Source: Henricia sp. BOLD:AAB3569 (taxonomy: Eukaryota > Echinodermata > Asteroidea > Spinulosida > Echinasteridae). From it: DNA of 64,000 nucleotides. The stretch spans positions 1,054,001 to 1,118,000 of the forward strand of contig JBBELK010000216.1 of assembly GCA_037783545.1 (NCBI GenBank), read 5' to 3'. Made by a program: the position numbers and the translations under genes. Positions 46,893 through 60,417 of the stretch are shown piece by piece (position 1 is the first letter of the stretch; each line of letters opens with the position of its first letter). The notes under the pieces were generated by a model. It saw only the letters and a program-made list of their open reading frames with translations, made no database searches and was not told the origin of the DNA.

Positions 46893-47493
46893 TTTCAGTC
46901 CCTTAAGCTACAGGTATTTCTCCCCTTTTCTAAAGTTTTGCCTCCCCTTAGCCCCCTCCCCTCCCACACTTACTTTTAAGTCAGGTATAGTACCATTGGT
47001 CTAGTGTAAATTATCCTTTTAGAGAAGAACCAAGAGAAGAACGTTGCATTCTTGTTATACACGTATAGGCCTAGAAATGTTAGCTATCGTACCATGAGGA
47101 TTTAAGATATGACCCAGAACGTCAGGAAACAAGTAATTCCCACCCCGGACTGTTTAAAATGTTCTGAATCAGTAGTTCTGGAGCCATTAAATTTTCCACT
47201 TGGGATCGTTTACCATCCATCACGTACACACAAAGGAAGTGCTTTCCATAAACAATCGGCAAAAACAGCTGTGGTGACATAAACTTGGTACTGTATGGTA
47301 TCTGCTGGGATATGTCTCCAACTGCATGGTCTAGTGATTGGAGGAGTGGGTTGAACACCCTTCCATGGGTCTTAACCCTCCCTAATGCTGGGGTGCTAAC
47401 CCTCCCTCTGTCGACGTGGCTTCACGTACGAGAGGTCCCCAGGTGCTGCCCTGCTTACGAGGGATTATGGATGTGTCTCAGCACTGAACAACA

Positions 47494-47726
47494 GGGGCCA
47501 ATTTCATAGAGCTGCTTAAGCATGAAAAATTGCTGAAGTATGACAAACTTTGTTTGATAAAATTAGGTTACCAGCAAAAATTTCATGAGATTGTCATGGT
47601 AATGAAACAGTCCTCTAACACTGCTCATATACTACTTCTATCACATGAGGATTTCACTGGTAATGTTCCCTTTTTTGTGCTTAAAAGCAAATATTTGTGC
47701 TTAAACACCTCGATGAAATTGGCCCC
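47494..47726. repeat. MITE, GGGGCCAATTTCAT family, copy 3
   Basis: Termini ggggccaatttcatagagct and cctcgatgaaattggcccc are inverted. It has subterminal tgcttaagcat-like sequence and an AT-rich interior. Confidence 0.85.
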
Positions 47727-47933
47727 TGATCCGCTAGTGTAATCAAATTTCTTTGGTTTCGGTTTTTTGTAATCGGATGGCAAGTGTTCTAATGAGGTCC
47801 CATCTAAATATTCTATTTTACAAAATACATAAAACAAACGCTCTGGGCAGCCGGCCCTGGGTTTAATTTAACTTTTAAACTAGGCTTCTACCGGTAGTGA
47901 AAAGCCCTCTTATTGTATGCAGAAGATAAACGG

Positions 47934-48330
47934 TTAAAAGGCAGTATACATGATTGTATCTCGAAAATCAGAAATGTTCACAGGTTTACGCCTAACTTAC
48001 ACAATATAAACGTGATGACTGTAGAAAACTTCCCCTGAAATGGTTTTGTCTCAAGTGCTATAGTCTTTGAGAAATGAGTAAAACAATTAGTTTTCGTCTC
48101 ATGAGACGAAAATTCAATTCTCTCAAAACCATTTCGCCCAAATGCCACTTCGCCCCAAAAAACTTTGTGCACAGGCCGTGGTTCAGAGCGAAATGGTTCA
48201 GGGCAAAATGGTTTTTGGGCGAAATGACTGCTAACACTTTTTTGACTGACGAAGTACGGAGCTGGTTTTTGTTCAGGTTGGTTTTAATCATGCATATCTT
48301 CAGTCACACAGGGGGATAAAACTATTTGTT
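47934..48330. repeat. Element with CATTTCGCC repeats, copy 1
   Basis: Starts aaaaggcagtatacatgatt and ends cagggggataaaactatttg. The centre is made of degenerate ccatttcgccc/gggcgaaatggtt units in inverted arrangement. The same order is found at 52,861-53,433. Confidence 0.75.
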
Positions 48331-51055
48331 GGGCGTTTACAAAATGTGAATATGGGATTCCAGTCACAGTGCATTGAATGGCTGTCATACTTCTATTAAA
48401 ATTTATTGGCATTCCAGAGATTCAGGTTTTCCTCCAATTGCTCAAAGTATAGGCTACATTTAACAACTTAAAGGGCCTGTGACATCCTAAACAACTTTGT
48501 GCCTAAGCTTTGCTTCATAATGACGGATTACTTGTTCAGCAAGACATACTATTGTTCGTTTGGATGTAAAATCAATAAAAGGTGGCATTTTTCAAATTTG
48601 AATATTTCATTGTAATAAATCACAGACAGAGGGCGCTGTTTTGAGTGCATCACATAAGGAAGACAGAAGGGAAAAGTTAAGAAAAAACATAAGACTTCAA
48701 GTTGGACTTGTGGTAAATTGCTGCAGTTTCTACCCCCAGTTTTGTCATGGCTTACAGCAGGCAACATGTAAAACAAACTCAAACAGCCATGGATTACAAA
48801 AGTTTCAGGAAAATTGAGAAAAAAATTGAATCTTTTGTGCACAGTTCAATGTGATTTTCCTGTGTTTGCCTCTTGTGACGTCGTGACCTTGGTCATGAAT
48901 ATGCATATTTTCATTAGCATAAAAACTAAAAACCTTTGTTTTAACCCCCAAAGCAAGCTCCAAATAGGATTTTTATGACTTTAACTGAGTAAAGTGGTTT
49001 TAAAGCATAGATTTCATTGATAAAAATCATAAATAAGGGGCCCTTTAAAACATAGTTTGTTAGTATTTGTGATCCAAAGTGGATTTTGTGGTGAAGAAAA
49101 GGATTTTACCACTTGTTTTCCTTTCAGGGTAAACCAGGTTCATTCATGTTTGTTTCAAACCTTTTGATTGATTCCTCGAATCCCCCAAAACTGTCACTCC
49201 GCTGTGTGCTATGAATTGAACCAAGACAAATCTTCAACCTAGTCTCCACACAATTTATTAGGATTCCAAACAGTAAATTGTTTTCATAATTCACCTAATA
49301 GCGACCAGCTGTTCAAGGAATAAATCACTGTCAATAATGTGATACTACTCTATATATTTTTTTCTCTTCTTTTTATTCTCTAAGCTCACAATGTTTTTGA
49401 CTCTGAAGGGTGGACTTGACATATTGTAAAAATGCCGTTGCTTCCGGCATAACACATTCCACAACATTAACACGGACACTGGGCAAATATCCCAAGCTTT
49501 CAAAACTTGTCGTTTTGGACTTTATTTTAGGACACTGCCAACGGATAGAGATACATTTCATGTCATGTTCCCCAGAATGCCTACAACAGCCGAGTGGAAT
49601 TTACGGCTGTCATTAAACTTGCTTAAATTCCATTCACCAAAATCAATATCAAGTAATGCTGGTGAAAATAAATCACGAGTCTAATTTGTTACAATTTATT
49701 ACACTGCACTAAAAATAAGAGGAGATTGTCCTTGGTTGAATTTCAATTGACTACATGCTTAAATGCACAGGTCTGTTACAATTCAAACAATAGATAGAGG
49801 GTTCCTTTAAAGAATCCCGTTCATTCCAGAATGCATGTCCTTGAATTTGAGACTCTTCCTCTCTGGGTTGGGAAGAACACTCCTGACTCCTTGTTCTAAC
49901 CATGGATATTGTTTGGACCTTTTGGCCTGAAAAGTAACCTGTGAAATGGAACCTTCTTTTGGCTAAAATCTGGCTCATATGCTGTGTTTACACTTGATCC
50001 TGATCTTGGGGAGACTGGATCAGCTCCAGAACACAAACTGAATGTAAACGCTTCTGAGATCAGATTTGGATCAGATCAGGATTAGATCCCACTGCTTGTC
50101 ATTCTTAAGACAAACTGCAAGTAATGCAATGTGACAAATCTGTTCGGAACTCTTTTTATATTTAGAAAAAATTGTAAAACTCTTTAACAATAAATTATTT
50201 TAAAAATTGGTGATAAGCATCTGTCTCTGGTATGTGGGTTAATATACTTTCTACTAGTCAATAAGAGCAAATAATTTATGACTTGCTTTGCCAGAAGCAA
50301 GGTCTTAATTCATTTGGGAGTTGTTCTGATAAAAATTGAGCTAAACGGACAAACATCAGTTTTTATCCCATTTCTGAAGTCTTTCATTGGTACAAAACCA
50401 TCTTGACAGATACAACACACTTTCCCTGTCTCCTTTGCAAATTCTTGTCCCTGCAGAATTTCTAAACCTATGAGTAAAATTCAAAGGGTCAAGCTCCTCC
50501 AATTAAGGGCTGAACCACTTACATGTATGAGCCTCCTCTTAACAGTAAACATCTGTTGGGGTCATCGACCTCAGGATCAAGAAACACTCTCTTGGCAGTG
50601 TCAGAAAGGAGGAGCGCATGTCTGAGGAATCACAGGAATTAACTTTAGGTTTAGAATCAGGGTTAGCAAAGAGATATTCTGATTCCAAGTTTCATTCTGA
50701 ATTCCACTTTGGAGTTGGCTGTAATCGATCATAAAGTGAGGAATGGAATGTGGGGTAGATTCCCTCTAGGGAATGAATTTAAATGGGAAAATCTTATAGG
50801 TACCAGGTATTCTTGCTGCCAAAACTTTATTTTACATTATTCTAAGTGTATGCTGAAACCTTAAAAATAAATTGCATTCTCTTTTTTGAGAAGAATAGCA
50901 GCAGCAAAAACCATTACAAACGGCGTCAAGTTACATCAATTGTTGTATTGCAGTTTGGGTATTTGCCAAAGATCTGGACAAAGTAAAAAAAAAAATTAAA
51001 TAATGAAAAAGTTTCATTCAGGAAAAAGCTGGTGGGTTTGTACGGTTATGTATCG

Positions 51056-51216
51056 GGCGTAAAACGCAAACGTGAACTCGAAATGCTTTGAGCACTTGGT
51101 CGTTACTTTCAGGAAAGATTAGAACTGATGAAAACAAAAATCCATAAATGTGACTTTCGAAAAGATGACCAGTGCTCAAGGCATTTCGCATTTACGTTCG
51201 CGTTTTACGTGCATCT
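51056..51216. repeat. MITE with gcgtaaaacgcaaacgtgaa termini
   Basis: The left end gcgtaaaacgcaaacgtgaa, aaatgctttgagcactt is inverted at the right end (agtgctcaaggcatttcg, catttacgttcgcgttttac). About 160 bp. Confidence 0.85.
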
Positions 51217-52860
51217 AAACCTAATTCAGACATTTCCCTTGCACATTGAACAACAACAAGATATGAAATAGTACCGTTAAACAGTAGGCTAAATTCCAAT
51301 CTTAATATTCTCCTTAGAGAATGTAATTTGAAAATTTAGGAATGTGTTGTCTTGTTTTTGGAGGCTCTATTATTACAGTTATTTCAATTAAATCTCGAGC
51401 ATATTATGCCCTGGGTTTTGTCAGTGGTTGCTGCTGTGTGTAATGAGCAAATACTTCACTAATGAGAACAGACAGACACCGGTTTTAGTTTGCTGTGCAT
51501 GCCACTCAGTACACACTTGTTTGGTTAATGGAAGAAACTACCTGTAGTCAAGCATTGCTTATGAAGTAAATTTACTATTATCAGTTTGTCAACTCTTCTT
51601 TATTAGCGGGAGTAGCTTTTCATTATGTTCACATCATCCCTGCATGATTTCATATTTGGTAAGTAACATGTGTAGGCATACTGTAAAAAAAAATGGGTTA
51701 ATTGAGTACAGGGTATTTAAACAAAATAATTGTCATACAATACCCAATAAAATACTGCTGTACTCAAAATTTGAGCCGGTTCTCTTTAATTTTGTCTAGT
51801 TAAGATGTTACTGTTTGATTGTGTTAATCATACATTGCATGTTTTACAGTATGTTAACTGATACAAGCACCTGCTTCAAGTACTTTATACGAGCAGGTAG
51901 TTTTTAGATTAATATAAATTTTGAAAAGCTGGCCATCCGCATATAATCCTTTTTTATTTGTTACACGTACATAAAATGCACAGAAATATGGGGAGAAATC
52001 GCGATACATTTCACGGTATTCAGCTAGGGCATTTAGTAGTTAACTTTTTTTGTGATGGAGCAGTAAACAAGGTGAATAGCTGGGGTGACAATAGCGTGGC
52101 AAGATCAACCAGTCGAGGTCTGCGCTTGAATAAAAACACCTGCGAGGCATTGTTATGGCGATACCAGATACATGTACACTTGCATGGTAACTGATCACGC
52201 TATAGTTTTATCTCTATTTTTAAGCAGCTAGACGCATTGTCATTGTCTGTGTTTACTCCATATCAGTTCTTTTTAGGAATTTATCTCAAAGGTGATATTT
52301 GATTAATGGAACTTATGTAAATCTTTATCACTTGTGTTTGTGTTTATAACACGAATTCTGTAAATTGATTTGAATTTGGTTCATAAATAAATAAATAAAT
52401 ACCGTGAAATCACATTAACTCATAGGAATAAGTTAAAAGTTTTAGTTAAGCAGAGGTTTGAGTTAAATATGGTAAATTCTATTGTAGGGAATTCATTTAT
52501 TTTTTTATTTGAGTCAAAGCAAATACGCATCTTTTTGAATTATCCAAGTTTGGTGGTAAATAAACTGTGTCATTTCATGCGCTTGGAGGTTTTTTAGTTG
52601 CAGAGAAAAACAAAGGAAAGAAACTTGTTTTTGATGTTACATTCAAAAAGTTTTTAGAATTTTATATTTTAAAATTGTATATTTTTATATGGTGCAGAAG
52701 CCAATTTCATAGATTGTTTTACAAACTTAAGGAAAGTTTTAAAAAGGTGGGCTGACACATACATACTGTACATGTAGAAATCGGCGTTTACATCAAATGG
52801 CCAAGAAACATTATAGTTGAGCTGCATTTTACATTATGTGAATGGAACTGTGGTAGACGT

Positions 52861-53433
52861 TAAAGGCAGTATACATGATTGGTATCTCGAAAATCAGAAA
52901 TGTTCACAAAAATATGCCTAACAATATAAACATGATGACCGTAGAAAACTTCCCCTGAAATGGTTTTGTCTAAAAGTGCTATATAAGTAAAGGGCCAGTA
53001 ATACAGGGATATCATATCATCACGAAATATAGCTTTCGTACCTTTGAACAACGAAACGACCGGCCTTGAAACCAAAAAATATAAAATTTAATTCGCCCCA
53101 AAACCATTTCGCCGAAGTGCCATTTCGCCCCCATACCACTTCACCCGAGTGCCATTTCGCCGCAAATCACTTCGTCCAAACACTACATCGCCCAAATGCT
53201 ACTTCACCCCAAAACCACTTCATGCACAGGCCGTGGTTCAGGACGAAATGGTTCAGGGCGAGGTGGTTTTGAGGCGAAATTACTGCAAACCCCTTTTTGA
53301 CTGTGTTCTCAAAAGTTAGAAGTTAGTACGGAGCTGGTTTTTGCTCAGGTTGGTTTTAATCATGCATATCTTCAATCACACAGGGGGATAAAACTATTTG
53401 TAACATTTTACCAATCATGTATACTATCTTTAA
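52861..53433. repeat. Element with CATTTCGCC repeats, copy 2, with nested fragment
   Basis: The terminal inverted repeats are taaaggcagtatacatgatt, ggta and taccaatcatgtatactatc, tttaa. The centre (53,090-53,285) is an array of ccatttcgcc/cgaaatggttcaggg units. A piece of the aatgcatagttccga element (52,987-53,078, reading aagtaaagggccagtaatac ... gaccggccttgaaacc) lies inside. Confidence 0.8.
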
Positions 53434-54042
53434 GACAGTTGAGGTGTACATGTATGTACTTGTGGAAACGTAGTTAGTTTTTCCCATTGGACCGTGAATG
53501 ATGATCCTAGCCATCATTCTGTTATCATTGGGACAGACGTACAGTTGTCAAAGAAATAACAGGAAAACCTGCTCTGTACAGTGATTCCTAAAGCTTGCCA
53601 AGCCATACAACAGGCTCATTGATTAATCAATGCTCGCTCCCTAATTCACTATCGCTTCTCACAAAAGATCCTTGGACATCTCAGGAAGTAATAGCGCCAA
53701 GAAGAATCCAATAATCTTGTTGAGGACTTTGTCTTGAGATGTGGAAAGTCATTAAGAAGACGGACGCAAAGAAATCACGTCATCGGCGCTAAGATTGGAA
53801 GGAGCCGGACGCCATTTGTGTGGATGAAAACGTCGGGAGTAATTGTCGTGATGTTGTGCAGATGTTATCGTTGAATTGCCGTACTGGAACTTATTTCCTC
53901 TCCTGGAAGCATCATGTCTGTCCGAGCAGCTGAAATATATGCTAGATGAAATCTTTATTTGTTTCTTTTGTCATGACTGTGCATCATCGCACAAGCTTTG
54001 TAGCCCTAAAGTTGGGAAACACAAACTTTGGTTTTTAAGACC

Positions 54043-54120
54043 TGAGGGAGTATATTATTGTGCCTCGTAGCTCAGGTGGTAGAGCATCTGCCCGGAGTAT
54101 CAAATCCTGATGATGACCAT
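54043..54120 (+). repeat. tRNA-like SINE head
   Basis: The block tgagggagtatattattgtg, cctcgtagctcaggtggtag and agcatctgcccgg matches the units at 23,445-23,700. It is truncated by the neighbouring MITE. Confidence 0.65.
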
Positions 54121-54394
54121 CGCCCAATTTCATAGCCCATTTTCATGACCCATTTTCCATTAACCGAGCGTCAGGCCATTTCATAGACATCGTTAACGGT
54201 AAGCAACTTAAAACCTGCCTTAACCGCAGAGCCAAATTTTGCTTAAGATAGTGACGCAACAATGGCGGTTTCCAAGCACGCGCACGCTTAAGCGCGCCGC
54301 GGCCGTGAAATAGCCGTAACGTTAGCACAACTTTTCTGCTACAGTAAGCACACGTTTTCAGCTAGAGCTTAAGCAGCTCTATGAAATTGGCCCC
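54121..54394. repeat. MITE, GGGGCCAATTTCAT family, divergent copy 4
   Basis: The left end cgcccaatttcatag and right end agctctatgaaattggcccc are imperfectly inverted. The interior is GC-richer (gcacgcgcacgcttaagcgc) than in the other copies. Confidence 0.7.
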
Positions 54395-54639
54395 ATATGG
54401 GCAATTCCACGGTTAGTAACGTTACAAATTGAGCAATTTACTGGAGTTCTATCCTCCGTTATATCAACACGCAAGCCTGTCAGTTCTCCATTTTGGTACC
54501 ATCAATGCATCTCACCAACATCTACTGGACAGTAATAACTAAAATCATTTAGCCCCATTTTGTGAATTCTAACAAAGATTTTAATCTTGGTTAGTAACGT
54601 TACAAAAAAAGGACGTGGAAAAAAATGCAACTTGGAAAG

Positions 54640-54886
54640 AAAGTCAGGGCCCTCGAAAAGTCCAATGGGAACAGTTTCGCCCTGTAAAATGAACACGACC
54701 CTGCAGTAAACTATGGGCCTGCACAGCAAAAGTTTACTGCAAGGTCGCGGTAGCTTTCAGATGGGCACTGAAAGCAATTGCTAATGGGAACGCAGGGGAA
54801 GATTACATGAAGGAATGTCACCGAAGGTCGCGGAACCTTTCCGCGAGGCAGCGGAAAAGAAAGTTCAATGGGAACATGCCTTTAGA
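54640..54886 (-). repeat. Partial copy of the ttcccattggact element
   Basis: Reverse complement of the left part of the element at 60,418-60,836: ctcgaaaagtccaatgggaa, tttcgccctgtaaaatgaac, tttactgcaaggtcgcggta, cttcaatgggaac-like gttcaatgggaacatgcc. Confidence 0.75.
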
Positions 54887-55447
54887 TTCTGGTTGATCAA
54901 TGAAATAGTTCACACAAACAGTAAGCCTTGGATTATGAGCCTTGGAATTGCCTGCTCCTTTATACTGCAGCTTGGAATTGGTAATAATCTTGGTGACTAC
55001 ATGTACACCATTTTCCAACAAATTCCTTGAAAGTCAACATTTAAACCACTTAATTTTCTTTCATTAAAAAGAAATTGGGGTAGGAAAGTACGAGGCAAAG
55101 GGCACTCACTGGCACCGTGCTCCAGGTTATATTTTTTGTAATGTATACAATGCGTGTCACCGTGATGAATAACATTGTTGAGCCGCACAATGCTCGCTTT
55201 TAAGGAGTATTTCCTGGGTGATAATGTGTTTATTTGGGTATAGCGGTCCTCGAAATGAAAGTTGGAGCTAAGCTGTATACCATTGTTGGTACTCGTACAT
55301 GTCTGGTTGTCAGGGAGATGGCGTGTGTTTCCAAATTCCAAAGTTTTGCAAATAAAGACTGGTGGCTTTTATTCCACGTTCAGCAGTCAGCAGTTTGGTT
55401 GATTTTATTTCATTTTTAGTAAAAGTTTTGTTGGTATCATGTGTTAC

Positions 55448-55792
55448 TTAGGCCAAACAAAATAAATAGTGTGTTTACGGTAACCCGACCTACCTGGAAT
55501 ATTTTAGGCCAAATTGCCGACCTAAAACTTTTTATTGCCAATTTTCAAGTTGATAATTTTAGATGAGCACTATTTGCAATAATTTACAACAAACATAACA
55601 TTTTCTGCACTTGTACATGAACATGGTTAATAGTGTTAATAGTGAGTTTCAAACACTGCAAAAAACCCGCAAATGCATGAACTGATGAAATGTAAAAAAA
55701 AATGACAAAATAAAATTATTTTCCTACCTACCTACCTGGATTTATTTTAGGCCGTTACCGTAAACGCACCATTTATTTTGTTTGGCCTTAGT
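55448..55792. repeat. MITE with ggccaaacaaaataaat termini
   Basis: The left end taggccaaacaaaataaata, gtgtgtttacggtaac is inverted at the right end (gttaccgtaaacgcaccatt, tattttgtttggcctta). The subterminal ctacctacct and AT-rich interior show no ORF. Confidence 0.85.
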
Positions 55793-56281
55793 TAAAATGA
55801 TGCACAGAGACAACTTCAGTTGTGGCCAACAGATTAAACCCCTTCCTGTTAAAAATTAAATTATCATGTTTTTTCTCAGTGTTAAATTTACGTTTTATTG
55901 GTTGAACAATTTAACAAATTAATTTTCAAGCTTCAAAATAAAGCACTTTTTTGGTTTGAAGGCAAAAGCTTCTGTTGTCTTCTAGTATCGGCTTCATGAT
56001 GTCCTTTTGCAGACTTTTCATGTCGTGGATTTTCTAAATGGAAGTACCCTTCAAAAAATACACAAATGTTCCCCCTCTCGACAGTAGACAAATGGGTGTG
56101 CCCCATGCCTTCAGGGGCAAAATTTCAGGCCCCCATTTAAACAATAATAAAGGGAAATAATAAAACATAGTTCATATTGACACATTTTAAAAGTCTTTTT
56201 ATCAGTCTAGAATAACTAGAATGACCGTTGTACACTTTTATTTGGAGTTGCTGATGTCAGCTTGTTTAATAACCAGAATCC

Positions 56282-56742
56282 AATGCATAGTTCCGACCTG
56301 TCAATCAACCGAACCCGCCGACCAATCACAACAGAGCTAGCAGATGTCACCCACATAGGTCAAAGTGCACTGTACGCTCACAACAACATGATCACGCGAT
56401 ATGTTCTGCCGGCCCCATACAATTTGTACAGTGTTGTATGCGACGATCCGGGTGAATTTTTGGTTTCAAGGCCGGTCGTTTCGTTGTTCAAAGGTACGAA
56501 AGCTATATTTCGTGATGATATGATATCCCTGTATTACTGGCCCTTTACTCAGTGTGTTCTAAGATAACTGTTGACCCTGAAACATGAATACCTTTGAGTT
56601 TTCTTCAATGAATCTGTGCTTTCCGTTGAAAGTCCCATTGCTTTGTGCTTTGTGTGTCGCCATTTTTGACGATAGCGTGTGAGCCATAGCAACAATGTCC
56701 AAGGGGGCGGGGTTAACTGGGCAAAATCGGAACTATGCATTG
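56282..56742. repeat. MITE with aatgcatagttccga termini, copy 2
   Basis: Inverted ends atgcatagttccgacctg and atcggaactatgcatt. Collinear with 33,510-33,955, including gtcaatcaaccgaacccgcc and ggtttcaaggccggtcgttt. Confidence 0.88.
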
Positions 56743-58171
56743 CAAGGTGTCTTCAACATTATAAAAAAAAATCCAGATGCAGATGGTATGTACATTTTAG
56801 AAAGGCATGTTGTCACACTATTTGTAACCCTTTTTGGGCCCAAGTTATCTCTTCAGAACAACTTAAACTTACATGTATTTATTTTATTTTAAGACCAGAC
56901 AAAGGTATTTCCTCGAACATATGGTCTGTGTTGCCAAAATTCCCCCTTTACTGTGGAAAGACCCACGTACATGTGCTCTGTACACATGATGTATGTTCAC
57001 AATGAGTGTATTTTTAAACTACCGGTACATATGTATGATCAACACCTTTTCAGCACAAGTTAGATTCCCACTTTTTTTTTATGGGAAACAAATAACATTG
57101 TATTCAGTGCAACTCCATACATGTATAACGGTTGACATTTTACTAAGCACCAGACCAAATCCATTGAAGTTTAACAATGACATCATTCAGTCACTGTTAA
57201 ACTTGTTTTGTGTAACTTTCTGGCCAACACAGTATGAACGGTTTGAACAATGGTGTCATACTTATTTTTATCTTGCCGCTAATACAGTACAATGTAACTT
57301 AAACCAGCTCGTAGTGTGGGTGTAGTGCTATTACAAAAACGGTTGCAAATTTTAGTGCATGTACGTATGAACAGTTTTAGTTGAAATGCGTCGAATGTGA
57401 AGTTGATCTGGAGTTACATGTACGTATGTAAGATCCTTTCTGTGAGTTACCATTTTAATTGTTACCATTTTAAGCTAACATGGCGTCTGAAAATATTCAT
57501 TGTGCAGTAACTACATGTACATATACGTACATACTTAGTACAATGTACATGTACATGTAGAACATTTTATATAACACCCAATAGATCCATAACATTCAAC
57601 TCGGCTTCGCCTCGTTGAATGGAACATTCCGTCTTTCAACTCATGAAAATATTCGTACCATTGAACTCATAAACATTCCTTATGTATAATATAGTTTGAG
57701 CAAAATGTTGAGGAATGGTGTCTCAATCTAAACATGCTCATTGAGCACGTTTGGATCAAGTCCATCAAAATTAAGCAAAAAACATGTGTTGGAGTTTGGT
57801 GGAGTTGAGAAGGTTAGGGGGCAAATGGTTTCTATAAATCTGCCAAAACTGTTCTGAAACAAAAAATGGAAGAAATGCCTTCTCTTTACAAACAGGATCT
57901 TGATTGACTTGGGTTTTCCCCATCCAAACACCGGATATTTATGATTTAGAGACAACATGTCTGACTGGCCTACTGTAAATACAGTGTGTTTGTGTTTGTA
58001 TTGACACTTCACAAAACACTGAACCTGAACTCATGGAATTTGACACTGTGGAAGGCACGGTGCTTTCATACAGAATCAGGTTCTGTTGGTTGATCTTCAC
58101 AGATTCAACATGATTTAGGAGTTTGATTCGGGGCATTTATGGTCGTAAAAAGATAACTTTTGTCCTGTTTA

Positions 58172-59288
58172 TGCACCTGTCAATTGTAATCCCGGCCCCG
58201 GGGGACCCGGGACTAGCGGGGACTGGGCCGGGGATGTCCAAGTGGCCCAGCGTGATACTCCCGCTACGTCCCCGCTACGTGCCCGGCCCTGCGGGGCACT
58301 TGATTTTGTACATCTCCGGCTATACCCCGGCCCCGGTATGCGGGGCATTATTGTACAACCCCCGCACGATCCCGGCCCTGACATGCGGGGCATTTAGTAC
58401 ATCCCCCGCACAATCCCGGCCCCGACATGCGGGGCATTTTGGACAACCCCCGCGCTGTCCCGGCCTAAACATGCGAGGCATAACAGTACAACTCCCGCCT
58501 GATCTCGGCCCCGACTCAACTGCTTTCGTTCCTAAGATTTGTTTAAAAATTTGTACTGCTTTTAAAAAGCCCAACAAAGATGCATCCATATTCTATTTGA
58601 TGGCGACGAAAATTATTGTAGTACTGCACTAGCAAGAACATTTTTATGAACTGCATGTACTAAATTCCTGTATCATGTACGCCTATCCAACCCCACCCTT
58701 AAACCAAAATAATAATCCCCCGGCCGGCAAACGTGACATATACGTTGCCCGCTCATTCCTGGCGCGCGGCCAGTGCATGCGCGCGCTCAGGTTGAGGAAA
58801 CATTGGTATCGTCAGAACCCCTAAATCATATCCACGCGGTCCTATTTCTACGCACTCGCCTTATTGTTTGTCAATGCGCGCGCGTGTATATAAAAAGCGT
58901 ATTATAGTTGCGCAGATTATGGAGGGTCGAGGATACATATCTGGCCAAGTCCCCGCTGTTGTCCCGGCCGGTAGGGCATGGCAACAAATTAGACAACCCC
59001 GGCAAAGTCCCCTCTACTGTCCCGGTAGGGCGGGGCAGCAAATTTGTACAACCCCGGCTATGTCCCCGCTATTGTCCCGGTAGAGCGGGGCAACACAATT
59101 GTACAACCCCGGCTATGTCCCCGCTATTGTCCCGGTACAGCGGGGCAACAAATTGTACAACCCCGGCCAAGTCCCCGCTATTGTCCCGGCTAGCGGGGCA
59201 CGTTTTTTTGGACATCCCCGGCTATGTCCCCGCTACTTTCTTCAAAGTCCCGGGTCCCCCGGGGCCGGGATTACAATTGACAAGTGCA
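58172..59288. mobile_element. 1.1-kb GC-rich foldback element with about 55-bp subterminal repeats
   Basis: Terminal inverted repeats of about 40 bp (tgtcaattgtaatcccggcc, ccgggggacccggga; mirrored at 59,247-59,285). Each end is followed by four to five tandem units of about 55 bp of the type acaaccccggctatgtcccc, gctattgtcccggtag, cggggcaacaaattgt. Left-arm units (gcggggcattattgtacaac, cccggcccc) are the same motif read from the other end. The middle (58,600-58,900) is unique and has no coding signal. The long open frames at both ends are by-products of the repeats. Confidence 0.88.
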
Positions 59289-60417
59289 TTACTGTGGCTT
59301 ACAACAGCAAAATGGGACTTGGACCAAGGTGATCTGACGTCAGTACATTTATGTCACCATGAAGTGCAAAGGTTATTATTTATTTTTGCAGGAGTCGGAC
59401 TTGAATAATAACATGAAAATGAAGTACAAGTATTGTTTTATTTTTCCCATGAAATGTTTTTACTCGATTATTTTTAAACTTCAGTTACCATTGTTTTACC
59501 ATTGTTTTATTTGTTTTATTTTTTTAAACCAACTTAAGCCCTTAACTTAGCCATGAATTCCACAATATGCTGGAACTTGAGTTGTAAGACTTACATGTAA
59601 CTTAAAACTTTTTAGGGACTTACGGTATACACATGTAAGCTGAAAGTACTTAGCTTGAGCTGAATAACAAGTTACAAAGTTTTGTAATTAAAACATGTAC
59701 CATTGTACCTTTTTAGGGTAATGACTAAAGACTTAAGTTGGGACACTCTTAAAGACTTGGGACTCGAATTGAGAAATAATTAAAATTTTACAGCCAAGTT
59801 TGTTTAAGAAAAAAAAAATTCAAAATTTGGCAAAAGTGGAACTTTGCAATTACCATTGCCAAGACATAGTACACATGGAAAATACAGCTCTCAGCAGTTT
59901 AAAATAACCAATCTGAACAAATTGAAAGAAATACGTCTTATTCTTAATGCAGAAAACATCTGTTCAAATATGATGTAGACATGGTATACACAGATGGTAA
60001 AAGGATCACTGTCAATGATCCATTTACTAGTACAGGTGTTTGATTTCTTAACAAGACAGGGCTTGAACCCTTCTGACTGAATGTTGACTTGAAGTGCTAG
60101 TTCAAGCAATTGACCCATCATTAGCATACAGTGCTGCAGTACTCCATCACTTTGTAAAATGATAATCAAAGAACTGTTCTCAATAGATTTCTGGCAATTT
60201 GAAAAAGCCAAACTGAAGCTGAAATAATGTCAGTTTTTTAATAGTTTAACACAGCCTGATTCGAGAAAAATGCAAATCAGTTGTGGGTCTGACTTTGGAA
60301 AATTTAATCCATGTTTTGTGAAAATTCAACCCATGAATTCATTTACAACTCGACATAAACTTTAAAGCAAGGCAATATAGATAAAAATCCAGAAGGTTCT
60401 AAAGACGTCATTGGCTA

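Noticed and set aside
58123-59408. Long open frames of Pro/Gly/Arg-rich composition
   Set aside because: They come from the GC-rich 55-bp repeats of the foldback element, occur on both strands, and have no family resemblance.
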